DNA of 64,000 nt from Bostrychus sinensis (GCA_020698575.1 CM036247.1:1756436-1820435); one strand, 5' to 3'. Positions 45,530 to 56,951 are shown, numbered from the stretch's first letter. Notes: a model not told the origin generated them from the letters alone. A program made the numbers and translations.

Positions 45530-45618
45530 GTTATTGCGATATATTTAGATTCTTGCGATACAGATATTGCGTTTGATGATATTGCAATAATAATTTTGCG
45601 ACATATTGTGCAGCCCTA
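45530..45618. repeat. solo end of a TAGGGCTG-type hAT element
   Basis: Read on the minus strand the block starts TAGGGCTGCACAATATGTCG and continues with AT-rich words such as TTATTGCAATATC. This resembles fish hAT MITE ends and the element at 5856. No second terminus was found nearby. Confidence 0.45.
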
Positions 45619-45780
45619 GTTAAAAGTAAAAGAATTATTGAGTGGAAAGTTGTCAGAGTAGATACTGAGATATCTGTAGAATATGGGACAGTCACACTCA
45701 GGAGTTTGTAAAGGTGGGAGCTGATACATCACACAAAGCAAAGATAATCAGTAGATTTAAAGTCTGAGCAGTGTTTGTGT

Positions 45781-45966
45781 TTGTCTCACTGCAGAATCGA
45801 GAGTAGAGGAAGCAGCGGGGGAGGGGCAGGGCTTTATGGGAGTTGTAGTCCGAGTCTCACACAGGCTAAATACCGTCAGGGGGTAAATAAAAGTGAGAAG
45901 GAGTGATCTCGCAGGCTTTGGGTTTGACAAAGAATGTGATCATCTCAAAGCAGACGCTGCACTGAA
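45781..45966 (+). other. candidate 5' exon with donor GTAAGTC
   Basis: The plus-strand sequence runs through a GC-rich patch (GCAGCGGGGGAGGGGCAGGG), the ZNF143-like motif and a CpG word, and ends TGCACTGAA followed by GTAAGTC at 45967. It could be an alternative first exon. No coding frame was recognised. Confidence 0.3.
45835..45849. promoter_or_regulatory. ZNF143/THAP11-like promoter motif
   Basis: The complement reads ACTACAACTCCCATA, matching the conserved vertebrate promoter word ACTACAnnTCCCA bound by ZNF143 (Staf). It sits in a GC-rich patch 117 bases before a splice donor. Single-motif evidence. Confidence 0.4.
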
Positions 45967-45995
45967 GTAAGTCACATCTGACTATGGGCTCATCC

Positions 45996-46071
45996 TGAGA
46001 TAGAACAGAACACTAGAGGGACCTGCCCACCGCTGCAGGGGCGATTCCGGCCGCCATCTTTTGACTGTAAG
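45996..46071. repeat. one-arm copy of the 6515-7150 MITE family
   Basis: CTGAGATAGAACAGAACACT followed by AGAGGGACCTGCC and GGCCGCCATCTTTTGACTGTA matches the terminal arm of the MITE at 6515-7150 in the same word order. No opposite arm was seen, so it is truncated or a solo arm. Confidence 0.6.
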
Positions 46072-46965
46072 CTAACAATGATGCTAAAGTGTTATTAGCA
46101 TGTTAGCACAGCCAAACGTTCTGTTATGATATCTCCCCGACACATATTTAATCTAATCTGGATTTTAAACGGTTCCACAGTGGTTCAGATGGTCTGTGGG
46201 TCCAGTTTCTTGTCGGTCCTGTGTCTGATAAAGTGACTGATAATCGCACAATGGTGTGTTGTGTAAAGGCAGTCCGCTGGGCGCAGGGTTGTGTGCTGAG
46301 AGCGTCCTGTAACATGGACGCGGCAAGGGGGGTGCTGACTCCAGCACTCCCAAGTGTTGGGGACGTTGTAACTGCAACTCCAAAAGGTTTACAACAATAA
46401 ATAATATTTTATTAAACATTTTCAGATGAAATGCGTTCTCTTCATTAGTTATAAATATTGTAATTTACCAACGCTGTTTAAAACTGTGTTGTTGCTGAGC
46501 TATTGAAGCATTTTAATGTTCTCTGGCTTCCAAAAGACAATGGGCCGGATCGTCCGCTCTTTCAGGGCGCCAGGCGCGGCTGACATACAGGAGTATGGAA
46601 CAGTTTATATCTTTTTTCCCCTTTGCTTTTTTGCACGACGGAAAAGCACAACAGTGCGTGTAAATAGCACGCCAGATTTAGTGCCATTTTGCTGCCATCT
46701 CAGCGCATTTTTCACTTTTTGCGTCTCTCATTTGAATCACTTTCTGATCCGCGTTAAATGGCACGCCTCATATGTCACATCAGCAATAGAAATATATGGG
46801 GACAGAGGCTTGACAGAGATCATGCTGCACTAGGGTCATACTCAAAAACAAGTCCAAAAACTGGCTCACATGAAAGGGTACTGAGTGAAAAGCGTGCAAG
46901 TTGCTATAGCAATAGCATGTCCTGTCTGAGACAGGACAGTAGTCAGTGGAGCAGCGTGCACCGCT
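46072..46965. other. no gene seen; unassigned sequence
   Basis: Short frames (for example 46516-46833) show no recognisable family. A short perfect inverted repeat, GTCCTGTCT-g-AGACAGGAC, lies at 46919-46937. The stretch probably belongs to the upstream region of the promoter that follows, or to an unnamed interspersed repeat. Confidence 0.35.
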
Positions 46966-47079
46966 CACCTGTCTGCAGCTGTGACAGGAGCCCCGCCCCT
47001 CACCTGTCTGCAGCTGTGACAGGAGCCCCGCCCCTCACCTGTCTGCAGCTGTGACAGGAGCCCCGCCCCTCACCTGTCA
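46966..47079. repeat. 35-bp tandem repeat with GC box and E-boxes (3.3 copies)
   Basis: Units start at 46966, 47001 and 47036, with a partial copy at 47071, an exact 35-base period. Each carries CACCTG and CAGCTG (E-box words), an inverted CCTGTC...GACAGG pair and CCCCGCCCC (an Sp1-type GC box). It lies just upstream of the CCAAT cluster. Confidence 0.9.
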
Positions 47080-47250
47080 GCCACGCACAAAGCTATGCTG
47101 CCTGGGTCCAGACGGTGAGCAAGAACTCAATTCAATTGCCCCTCCTCGGTGCTTTTGGCTCTGTCTCTAACCCAGCGCTAACTCTTTACAGCCTCTCTCC
47201 TCCTGTTCCCGGCTCAGCAAACGGAGCTCTGTGGGAGACTAACTCGTTTC

Positions 47251-47340
47251 TCATTGGCTCTTTTGCGCTTGTCCCGCCTTCCCCGCGCTCTCATTGGCTC
47301 CTCTGACGCTTGTCCCGCCTCCCCCGCGCTCTCATTGGTT
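47251..47340. promoter_or_regulatory. promoter-like cluster: three CCAAT boxes and GC-rich words
   Basis: ATTGG (CCAAT on the other strand) occurs at 47253, 47293 and 47334, spaced 40 and 41 bases. Each copy of a roughly 41-base tandem unit also holds GCTTGTCCCGCC and CCCCGCGCT. Spaced CCAAT boxes with GC boxes are typical of NF-Y/Sp1-driven TATA-less vertebrate promoters. The following exon-like stretch supports plus-strand transcription. Confidence 0.55.
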
Positions 47341-47379
47341 GTCTCAGTTTCATGAACGCGTGTGTTGTGAACGCGCCTC

Positions 47380-47548
47380 AGCAGCGCCAGATTCAGACAG
47401 AAAACAAATGACATCAGCAGAAGACAATAACACAGCTGTAGAGCTTTATAAAAATACAATAAAGCAGGAGTTGGACACAGATACCAGAGGAGTATGAGCT
47501 ACAGCAGGAGAGGAGCTCACAGAGGAGTTAGAGACACTGAGCTAAAAT
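47380..47548 (+). other. probable first exon of a plus-strand host gene
   Basis: Downstream of the CCAAT cluster the sequence contains a short frame MTSAEDNNTAVELYKNTIKQ (ATG about 47408), ending at TGA near 47497. It then continues to GCTAAAAT followed by the strong donor GTAAGT at 47549. The frame could be a real N-terminus, an upstream ORF, or chance. The remaining exons would lie among or beyond the retrotransposons to the right. The start boundary is approximate. Confidence 0.45.
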
Positions 47549-48001
47549 GTAAGTAGGCGCGGTCGGTGACGTGAGTCTGGTGTGTTCCGCATCATCGGAC
47601 GTAGGAGACAGTTGGACGTAACGTTAGTTCTGGCCGATTAGTGATTGGCTGTGTCCCGTTCAAAATTTGTCAAACAGCTCGAGTTTAACATTACAATATA
47701 AGGAACTTTTGTTCTACTTCTACTTCTTTATGTTTCCCACATCTGTGACGCTAGCAGTTAGCTTATCTTTGCTTTAGCCTCAAGCTAATGTGCTGCAGTT
47801 AGTTTACCTTAGCTTTAGCCTTGTGCAGATATATAATCTTCCAATGAGGCAAATAGCTGCAATAATCCAGTCCCTTTTATTCATTACTGTGATCAGAGTT
47901 TAGTCTAGTGTATAATTATTATTACTGATAAATACTTGAGTTAAACTCATGTGTGTTGGAGTTTTATTCACTAGAGTTTAAATAACCGCAGAGTTTAGTG
48001 A
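47549..48001. other. no gene seen; probable intron
   Basis: Single-copy-looking AT-rich sequence following the donor at 47549, up to the 3' tail of the minus-strand LINE. Confidence 0.35.
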
Positions 48002-48080
48002 CTTCTTCTTTTGCTTTTAATTGCGGTTGGCAGCGGAGAGGTGCACGCCACTTACTGGACTGGAGTGTGAACAGGAGATA

Positions 48081-48119
<39 letters not shown>

Positions 48120-48152
48120 GAGTCAAGTAAGTACTATATAATAGATGATAAA

Positions 48153-51100
48153 CTATATTCTATCAATTAAACCTGTTATTGTTAAGTAATGAACAATGAC
48201 TTTCCAAAGTTTCTGTGAAGGGGCTCCTAAGAGATTTGTAATAGTTAAGTCGTGTCTGTTGTTCCTACACCATGCCACTAAGTCTGCCCTCTCTCTCTCA
48301 GACTTGCTGCAGTAAATGATCACATGTTCAACAGTTTCTGGGTTGTGACAGTGGTTGCATAGTCCAGTGGTGTGCCTGTGTACTTTATGGAGGGAATAGT
48401 TTAATCCAGTATGGCCTATTCTTAAACGGGTGTAAGCTCTCTCTTCCCTTGGGCTCCCGCCTACAGTACTGCGCAGGCCAATGTGTTGTTGAATTCTGTA
48501 AAGGTGCCTACCAGTGTCTGAGATGTCCCAGTATTCCTGACAACTTTTTCGTATGTTAATGATGGTTTTAACCTCAGATTTACTTATTGGAATAGTGGTG
48601 TCAATTGAGGGTAGCTTAAGCGAGTTCTTGGCCAGCATGTCCACTATGTCGTTACCTTCCACGCCAATATGGGCAGGAACCCAAAGAAAGGAGGAGTTCA
48701 GGCCTTTGATGTGAAGTGCAAGGACTAAACCAAAGATTGAGTGAATAAGATCCTGCCTACAATCAGATTTTCCAGACTTGACGCTTTGTAATGCTGACAG
48801 ACTGTCTGATGCTATTACTATGCTTTGATTTTGTGTTTGTTTCTGCCCATTGTAGTGCCAGCTGTATTGCAACTAATTCTGTTGTGAAGACTGAAAGATG
48901 GTCTGTCAGTCTCCTTTTGACTGCTACCTCGAGGTGAGGGATGAAAAAAGCAGCACCAGTGCGCCCACTCTCAGGGTCTTTTGAGCCGTCTGCAAATATA
49001 AACAGTTTATCAAAATGCTGATTAATTTGCTCTTGAACAAGAAATTGAGGTGACTTTTTAGATTTTCCTTTAAGCTTCTGGTGTAGGCTAGTATCTACTG
49101 AAGCCAAGATGAATTTCCACGGGGGAATGGTTGATAACGGCACAGTGGGGCTTAAGTTAAGCTCACACAGGCCAGCAAGTTGTGCTTTTGCATTTGCTAT
49201 CCAACCAAAGCTGTGGTAGTCAGTTTTATAATGGTCCCAACATTCTTTGATAATTTCTTTCGCAGGGTGAGCCCCGCCATGACCTTGCACATTCACCCAG
49301 TAGGCCAACATGAGTTTCAGCCGTCGGAGTTGGAGTGGCATCTCCCCTAATTCAACCTGCATTGCAGAGACAGGTGACGTCCTGAAAGCCCTGCTACAGA
49401 TACGAAGGGCTTGGGCCTGCTCTACATCAAGCTTCTTGAGGTTTGTTTCGGCTGCAGACATGTTGGCAATACAACCGTAATCCAGTGTAGCTCTCATAAT
49501 GGCCCAGTAGATGTTTAAAAGAGACTTTCTATTTGCTCCCCAGTCCTGCCCTGTTAAGCACCGCAACAAATTATTCACTTTTTTACATTTATTCTTAATT
49601 CTTTCTAGGTGTTGCTTCCAAGTGAGCCTTTCATCAAAAATGACTCCCAGACACCTAACTTCTTTGACCTGTTCAAGCTCCTGTCCATAAAGTTTCAGGG
49701 ATATTTCCTTGTGACGGCTATAAAAGCAAATTGTCTGGGACTTTGCCACAGACAATTTAAATCCCCAGTTAAGGGTCCACTGCTCCACTTGCTTTATTTC
49801 CTTTTGCATTTTCTTCTGGATAAACTGCAGATTCCTTCCTCTCACCCACAATGCACCATCATCTGCATAAAGTGACCTGCCAGTTGAGCCATCAACCTCC
49901 TCAAAAATATCATTATTCATAACATTGAACAAGATAGGACTACACACACTGCCCTGTGGAATTCCATTCTCTACAGTATATACATCAGAATATTCTGTAC
50001 CTACCCTTACTTGAATTTGTCGGCCAAACAAGAAGCTCCTCACCCAATTGAACATCTTCCCTCCTACACCAAGCTTGCAAATCTTAATGAGAAGACCCTC
50101 CTTCCAAACCATATCTTAGGCCTTTTCAACGTCAAAGAACACTGCAATAATATTTTCTTTGTTAGTTTTGGCTTTTTGGATTTCTGACTCTAGGCATAAT
50201 ACAGAATCCATAGTGTTTCTGCCTTTGAGTGTTCCACTCATTCGCCTAATCACCCCCCAGACCTCTGTTAATCGGGTTTCTCTCCCAATTTTAGAGCAAA
50301 ACTGCCTCCAATATACTCGCTTAGCTGTTCTTATTGTCCTGCGAACAACTGTTTGGGCTCTCTTATACTCAACTAGAGACTCTATATGGTGTTGAGACTT
50401 TAATTTCCTAAATGCTTTGTTTCTAGTTTTAATGGCTACATCACAGGTATCATTCCACCATGGTAAACACTTCCTGCTGCTGTTTCCTTTGGTCTTTGGA
50501 ATGGTCTCCTTTGCTGTTAAGACAAAAGCTGAAACAATTGCTGTGTTCAATCCCTCCACATCTGACAGTTGTTCTGTAAGTACAGCTGTAAGAGCATCTG
50601 TTTTATTTTGAAAGGCCTCCCAGTCTGCATTTCTCAATTTCCATCTCTGAATCCTTGTCCCTTTATCCTGGCATACTTCTATGCCGACTTTAATGCATAT
50701 GGGATAATGGTCACTTCCCAGCGATGACTGATTAAGAACTTCCCATTGGCTGATGCCTGCCGTCTCACTTGAGATTAACGTAAGGTCTATTGCATTTTCT
50801 GTGTTGTTTGTAGCATTATAGCGAGTACCTTTTCCATCGTTCATACAAACCAGGCCTTTTTGATCAATAAATTCCTCCATCACTAACCCATTTTTACCTG
50901 TATTTCTACTACCCCATAGTGCACTGTGTGCGTTAAAGTCTCCACACCAAATAGTTTTCCCCTGTGTGCTCTCATCTACATTATTTAACAAATTATTAGT
51001 TAAGTTATTGCACGGATTGTAGAAATTGACTATTATTAGGCTATCATTACCTGACCAAATTTTGACAGAAATTGCCTCTTGATATTTATTTATGTTCACA

Positions 51101-51336
51101 ATAGAGTAATTGATTCCATTTTGTATAAATGTAGCTACACCGCCACCTTTACCTTGTTCTCTGTCATTTCTTACAGAAGTGTAGCCTTGGATGACAAAAT
51201 CCCATTGTGGCTGTAGCCACGTCTCCTGTATGCATATGATTTGAGGCTTACTATGTAAGGTAGAAATAAATTGCTTGAATTCCTGGCCATTAGCGATGAG
51301 GCTTCTGGCATTCCATTGCAGTATAATTATTGCCAT
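48153..51336 (-). pseudogene. I-type LINE ORF2: endonuclease, truncated RT, RNase H
   Basis: The start MAIIILQWNARSL (51336) opens an EEP endonuclease with IQETWL, GDFNAHSALWG and SDHYPI. Near 50230 the text passes from VIRRMSG directly to GRNTMDSVLCLE, so the usual linker and RT fingers (the early RT motifs) are missing by an in-frame deletion. An in-frame TAA follows FFDVEKA (50116-50118), inside RT motif A. The RT then continues with GIPQGSVCSPILFN and the catalytic LYADDGALW. RNase H shows FADGSKDPESG, TELVAIQLAL, IVIASDSLSAL and WVPAHIGVEGND (all four acidic/His blocks), split by a one-base shift near 48840. A zinc-type tail CNHCHNPETVEHVIIYC lies near 48330. It is non-functional. Confidence 0.9.
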
Positions 51337-51452
51337 CAGAAGCCACCAGTGCATGACTGTGAGTTGAGGGGTCCCTTACTTAGCATTTCCTCTACTGTTT
51401 CCCAACTGCGCCCTTTGACTCCTAAGTATCTCTCCGTGGCCTTAACAATGAT

Positions 51453-52532
51453 TTAAATTTTCTCAGTTTTCCTGTCTGTCTGGGCAGAGCAGTTAATGAC
51501 TTCCACCATAAAAAGCACAAAGTCATTTTGGTTTACAACCAAAGTATCTTCCCTGATTTTAGAACAACTCTCACATTGTCTTTGTACAACTTTATCACTG
51601 CTTCTTTCTGGATTCACTCTCGTTTCCTTACCTGACACTTTCTTAACTGCTTCGGCATATGTTATACCTTGAGAGACTTTAACTTTCTGTACCTCAGCTG
51701 CTTTTTTACTAGCTTCATATCCGCAATAGGCAGAGCTGTGTTCTCCCTCGCAGTTGCAGCACTTTAGTTTAGCTCCTTCTTGGCATTTACCATATTTGTG
51801 CTCACCTGCACATCTACCGCACCTTTGTTTGCCTTTGCAAATAGCTGCCACATGACCAAACCTCTGACACTTGAAACACCACAGGGGTGGAGGGACATAT
51901 GGTCTAACTTCATAACTCATAAAGCCAATAAAGATTTTGTCGGGTAACTGCTTTTCGTCAAACTTCAATAGTACAGACAAGCTGTCTCATCTTTCCCCAA
52001 AACGGGTAGTTTTAAGACGCCTTGCGTCCACGACATTGGCGCCCAGTACACTCTCTTTGATTTCTTCTATTGTCACCGTTGTCGGATTGCCAGTGATAAC
52101 ACCTCTGATCACCCTTTCCTCCACGACCGAGACCACGACTTTCTTCCCATCCAAACTTTTAAGCCTGATGGCTTTCATTTGCTGTACAGTATCTTTACAA
52201 GCAATAAACAACGACCCATTTCTTAGGACTTTTGCATGTTGAATTTCACCCAACACATTATTTAGAGACAACGTTAACTGAATCGGGTTCCACTCACCAA
52301 ACGATGCGCCGTCTTGTACCAACTTAACAATTACTTTCCTATTTTTCCTTTCTCTTTCAGGCGTTGCCACATCTCGTTCACCATCGGTACTTTCTGAGTT
52401 GGAGTGATTTGATGATTGTTTTTTACGTTTTCGCCTACTTCTATTTGATTCTACAAGAGTAAATGTTTCATCTTTCCCGCTATCCCATTCAATTCCCATC
52501 TCACTTCCTGATCCGTCACTTCCCTCTGCCAT
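51453..52532 (-). pseudogene. I-type LINE ORF1 (gag-like, CCHC)
   Basis: The likely start is MAEGSDGSGSEMG (52532), since the longer frame to 52619 has an unlikely N-terminus. An acidic and then Arg/Lys-rich N-terminal part (RRKRKKQS) leads to a nucleic-acid-binding region and three zinc knuckles: CFKCQRFGHVAAIC (CX2CX4HX4C), CGRCAGEHKYGKC and CCNCEGEHSSAYC. One in-frame TGA at 51987-51989 interrupts it after RFGER; the frame is otherwise open on both sides. ORF1 proteins of this kind coat the element RNA. The stop looks like a single-base decay. Confidence 0.85.
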
Positions 52533-52640
52533 CTCCTGTCCATTCACAGTCCAGTTGCCAAAAAATGAGTTTAGTGACTCCCACCGTTTGCTGTTATAAA
52601 TAGTTATTACGTTTTGCACATGCGCACTGCTCAGTCGTGG

Positions 52641-53110
52641 GTCTCAATCGCTCCCGTGTCTGCAGCGACTTTCAGTGGCGACGAGGGGAGATGTGAAGAG
52701 ACAGTTGCCTCTGCTGACAGTGGGCGGGCGTTGGGTTGGTGTGTCCCAGGCTTTAAGTATAAGCTACTGAGACACTGACCAAACATTTTCACTCTGTTCA
52801 TTAAACTGAATAAACTTTTGTCAGGTAACAGAGGAGGAAACTAAGGCAGAAGGCTGGGAGTAAAGAATGTAGAGTATTAAAGACAAATACAGCTACAGCA
52901 GAAGATGCTAAAGGAGGCTAACATCAACAGTGACAGTCTGTAAATCTGACTCTTAAAGACAAGAATTGAAAATTGAAGTAACTGAGAAATGCATTTGGCG
53001 TTTTATTGTGAGACTCTGAGTGGTCCCAGGACACTGCCCAGTGATTAGTTTTACACTTGATTCAAAAATAAGGTGATTTGTGTAGTATAATAGTTATATT
53101 AGTATAATTG
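52641..53110. other. no gene seen
   Basis: This includes what may be the LINE 5' leader (to about 52700) and unassigned sequence. A possible acceptor, AACTTTTGTCAG, at 52814-52825 precedes a purine-rich stretch that could be a host exon, but no frame supports it. Confidence 0.3.
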
Positions 53111-53432
53111 GGGGGATGGTGGAGCAGTGGGTTAAGCATTCGCCGGAGGGTAGATGGTTCGAATCTCATCCGAAGCGCATACTGTCGTTGTGTCCCTGGG
53201 CAAGACACTTTACCCAACTTGCCTGTATGAATGTGTCAGTGTGGCTATGTTTGGTGGTGGACCACGCTTCTGTCAGTCTGCCCAGGGCAATTGTGGCTAC
53301 AAAAGTAACTTACTGCCACCGAGTGTCTCTCAGGAGTGAATGAATAATGTAAAAGCAATGTAAAGCGCTTTGGGTATCTAGAAAGGCACTATATAAAATC
53401 TAAGGCATTATTATTATTATTATTATTATAAA
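53111..53432 (+). mobile_element. tRNA-derived SINE
   Basis: The left part has RNA polymerase III promoter boxes of tRNA type: A box within GGTGGAGCAGTGGGTTAAGC and B box GGTTCGAATCT (53157-53167). The body contains CCTGGGCAAGACACTTTACC, and the 3' part has TGTAAAGCGCTTTGGGTATC and ACTATATAAAATCTAA, ending in an (ATT)n tail at 53406-53430. These are standard features of fish SINEs mobilised by LINEs. Open frames across it are incidental. Confidence 0.85.
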
Positions 53433-53541
53433 CTATAATCCACAGTATATGTGTTTATTTTACTTGTATCATAGGCAAAGCGGGCCAAGTTGGCTGCTGT
53501 AGCACTTCTCAATGCTGCATGGTTTAGTATAAAATCACCCT

Positions 53542-53836
53542 TGTAGTCGTGATTAGAGTGAGGGTCAAGACTGTAGTTTTACGCATTTCCAATAGATGGC
53601 GCTGCTGTAGTGAAGATAGATAAACATTGGCCTTTTTACATTTGTTTATAATGTTGTAGTTTGTATTTGTTAGTGTATATATAAGTGTAAGGGTGTATGT
53701 TTATATGGGTTAAGACTGTTGAGTTAGTTTTCGCGTATATAACTTCCAGTCTTCCGGGTTTGCAAGAGAGTTCCGGTAAAACAGACCCAACAAAGAAAAT
53801 CTCAAGAGATAAATCAAAGTTATAAAGCTTACTTCA
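53542..53836 (+). repeat. 5' LTR of the BEL/Pao element
   Basis: It starts TGTAGTCGTGATTAGAGTG and ends near TTACTTCA. It is strongly similar to 60388-60698, with scattered substitutions. The 3' LTR has about 16 additional bases after AAACATTGGC (TTTACTTTGGATATTT). Shared words include TTCCAATAGATGGCGCTGCT and CAGACCCAACAAAG. Confidence 0.85.
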
Positions 53837-54536
53837 CCAGCCTTTTGATCACAAGCAGGCCAAAGTGGTATGTGTTTTGTTTGTAAATTCTTGGTTATAT
53901 TATGTTTTGTATCATGTCTAATATTATGTTGTATTGTGTTTTGTTTGTTAGTTCTACGGTGAAATGTGGGTGTTCATTAAACATCAGTGAAAAGAACTCT
54001 TATCTTCACGTTGTGATAAAGGCCGGCACAGTAGAAGACAATAAAGGGTCGGGAACGGAGCTGCTAGCAAGAGATGATACACCTGTTTGGTAAGGGAAGT
54101 ATCACGTGTTGGGACTAAACACAACAACTAAAGAAGCGAGTTGTCAAGTAAAAGCTATAGTAAGCGAGCATTCAAGTTCGTGGCTTGGGTGTAGTATAAG
54201 CACTTGTGAACTACGGTGAAGCCTTGATTGCATTTAGGATTCCAACGTGTTAAGTTCATTCAAAGAACGAGCAACGGGATGTTCTCCTTTCATCTGAGCC
54301 ATGATAAGCTTGAGGACTACATAAAGCCTAAACTGACAATGGATATTGTTTATTCAAATCATATTGTGTCATAGTCCATTCAAGTCTAAGTCTGTAATGA
54401 GTGAACACCTTTGAAAATTAATGTGCAACATTTCGAAGTTGTGTATCGCACTCTCATAAAGAGCCATACAAGTTAAAATATAAAAAATTAGAATTGCTCT
54501 CTTTATGTGATATACATTATTTAATATATTTTTAAC

Positions 54537-56951
54537 ATGGCGAACAAAGATATGAGCGTAGTGCAGTTTTCTGAAGAGGTCAGTTATGCAGAGCCTAATG
54601 GACTAGAGGCCAGTAAAAAGGAACAAGTTCCACAAAAACAGGACAGAGGGGAAGAAGTTCTGCAACTTGCAGCAGAAATGGATAGACTGCATCTTGAAGA
54701 CATTCGCAGGAGCCAGCGTACACGCACACTTACAGAAAAGGGAAAAGCACTACAAGATGCGAACCTGAAGAATTTGGTAGAGGACTTTGAAAAAATGGAA
54801 GATACCATATAAACTATTTTAAAAAATGTACGAGGGGCAAAGACGCTGATTTAATTACTGAAGCTGTGAGTGTCATCAGTACTATTCAGTCTGATATCAA
54901 TATTGTTTATGAAAAAATAAGAAACATTGAAAGTCCTGAACCTGATATAAGGAGGAAATGCGATGTGTGCTGGGCTATCAGCAAAACTGCCAAAGAAAAG
55001 GCTCAGTTTTCTTGATGAAATTGGCAATCCAGGTGATATTCCTTGGCCAGACTCTGAATCAGTGTTTGAAACCACTTTGTCTATCTCCTCATCTAGATCT
55101 ACGTACACATCGAAGCCCATCTCCAGGCTGTCCAAGCAGTCATCTGTGGATTCACTGCAGCAAAGACAACAAGCAGCAGCTGAAGTAGCAGCCGCACAAG
55201 AGGTAATTAAATTAATGAAAACGCAACATCAATGTGAGGAGGAAATCGGAGAGCTTGAAGTAGAGGATGCAAGGAAAAGAGCTCAATTTCTAACAGAGAG
55301 CACTGCAATAAAAACAAAGTTAGAAGAAAAGAAGGAGGTGGAACTATTAAAAGAATTACAGAAGCACAATGCAGCACAAGCAAGGTTAAAGGTTTATGCT
55401 GAAAGTATTAATGGTGAGGATGAAGCGAAGCCTTCTGTCATTCTTCCTCAAATAAGGCGAGATAGTTCCTTCTCACAATCTAGTTTTCCTGTGGACCATT
55501 CTCAGATATTTATTCCTTTTCAAGTTAAAGCTCCTACAAGTCAACCAACAGTTACAGTTTCCACAAGTCAATCGATGCATTACCACCATTCCCTACCTCA
55601 CCAAGCTCCTGAGCCCCAACCAGCAACACTAGATACAACTCATGTAGCCTCCATTGATTTGGTGAAAACTCTTGCTGAAGCCAGCACTGCAAATAGAATT
55701 CCAATTCCAGAACCAGTGGTTTTTATGGGTGATCCACTGCAGTATAATGATTGGAAGCTGTCTTTCCAAACCTTAGTTGACCGCAAAAATCTTCTGATTC
55801 AGGAAAAGCTTTTCTTTTTACGAAAATATGTGAGTGACTCAGCTAAGAAGGCTATAGAAGGTCACTTTCTAGTTGGAACAGATAAAGCGTATCATGCTGC
55901 TTGGGAAATACTTGATGATAGATTTGAAGATCCCTCTGTAATAGGCAAGTCATATCGAGACAAAATTCAGTTATGGCCAAAGACTAACAGCAAAGACAGT
56001 AGAGAGCTCAGAGGAATTGCAGATTTCTTGAGCAGTGTTGAATCAGCAATGCCCTATGTTCAAGGACTACAAGTTTTGAATGACTGTGTTGAAAATCAGA
56101 GGATAGCAGTTAAGCTACCAGTTTGGCTAAGTGCACGTTGGAACAGAGCAGTGACAAAGTTCCAAGATGAACACAAAAGGTTCCCTGAGTTCAGCTGTTT
56201 TGTCAGATTTCTCAATAAAGAAGCCAGAATTGCGTGTAATCCTATCACTTTGTTGCAAGCAATAAAGCCAGCTGAAATAGAAAGCAAGCAAAGACAAGTC
56301 AAGAAAAAATTATACCCTAAATGCCAAAACTCTTAAAACAAGTTTAGTGAAAGAACAAATACTGTATGTGCCTTTTGTAAGAAAGTTGGTCACACACTTC
56401 ACAAATGTTACAAGATAATGGAAAGACCAGATGAAGAGAGAGTAAAGTTTGTACAGTCTGAGAAGCTGTGCTTTGGCTGCCTTAAAACTGGCCATAACTC
56501 CAGGAGTTGTACTTCCAGAAGTGTATGTGACAAATGTCAGAGACCTCATCCAACATGTTTACATCAAGATAGAGAGAAGAGAAACAAAGAACAAAGACAA
56601 AAGGTCAATCAAGAGTGGTTAAAATCTAATAGAGAAACAGAGAGAACGTCTGAAGCATATGTACAAGAATGCACACAAGTAACATCTAATAGAGTTGTGC
56701 AACAAAAGGCAAAAGGTTGTACCTCCTCAGTCATTCCAGTCTATGTTTCAACTGTGGATGAACCCAAGAAAGAGAAGCTGGTGTATGCCTTGCTTGACAC
56801 ACAAAGTGACACCACTTTCATTCTGAAAGATACAGCTGAGATGCTAAAGGCCAAGACGGAGCCTGTTAAGATTTCCACAATAACATCCAAAGTAAAGATT
56901 GTGTCCAGTCACAAGTTAAACGGTCTACAAGTGAGAGGCATAAAACTCTGA
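54537..56951 (+). pseudogene. BEL/Pao gag and protease region (broken)
   Basis: Gag begins MANKDMSVVQFSEEVSYAEP (54537). It breaks at a stop at 54810-54812 and a second shift near 54965. It then runs open to 56336 through a DUF1759-like segment (PVVFMGDPLQYNDWKLSFQT near 55720 to about 56250). An in-frame TAA (56334-56336) is followed in the same frame by zinc knuckles CAFCKKVGHTLHKC and CFGCLKTGHNSRSC and the aspartic protease motif ALLDTQSDTTFIL near 56790. The segment ends at 56951, with a frame change into RT. Gag would package element RNA and the protease would cut the polyprotein. Confidence 0.85.

Larger units (their letters stand above)
48002..52640 (-). mobile_element. I-clade LINE (ORF1 with CCHC knuckles; ORF2 with EN, RT, RNase H), decayed
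   Basis: The minus-strand order is gag-like ORF1 with zinc knuckles, then apurinic-type endonuclease, reverse transcriptase and RNase H, the layout of the I group of non-LTR elements. The 3' tail reads CCAGTAAGTGGCG, GCCAACCGCAATTAAAAG and ends in AAGAAG at about 48002. A run of 29 A on the plus strand (T on the element strand) at 48087-48115 lies within the 3' UTR. The element is nearly full length but cannot move: each ORF has a stop, and ORF2 also carries a frameshift and a large internal deletion. It lies inverse to, and downstream of, the promoter and exon at 47251-47548. Confidence 0.85.

Noticed and set aside
46516..46833. Plus-strand frame MFSGFQKTMGRIVRSFRAPG
   Set aside because: No domain, splice context or codon pattern supports it. 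It is probably part of an unnamed repeat or upstream region.
46919..46937. Transcription terminator or operator from the short palindrome
   Set aside because: A 9-bp inverted repeat alone in vertebrate DNA has no defined role. It is noted only as a repeat.
53111..53250. tRNA gene (A and B boxes present)
   Set aside because: The boxes belong to a SINE. The sequence does not fold as a cloverleaf with acceptor stem, and it continues into a SINE body and tail.
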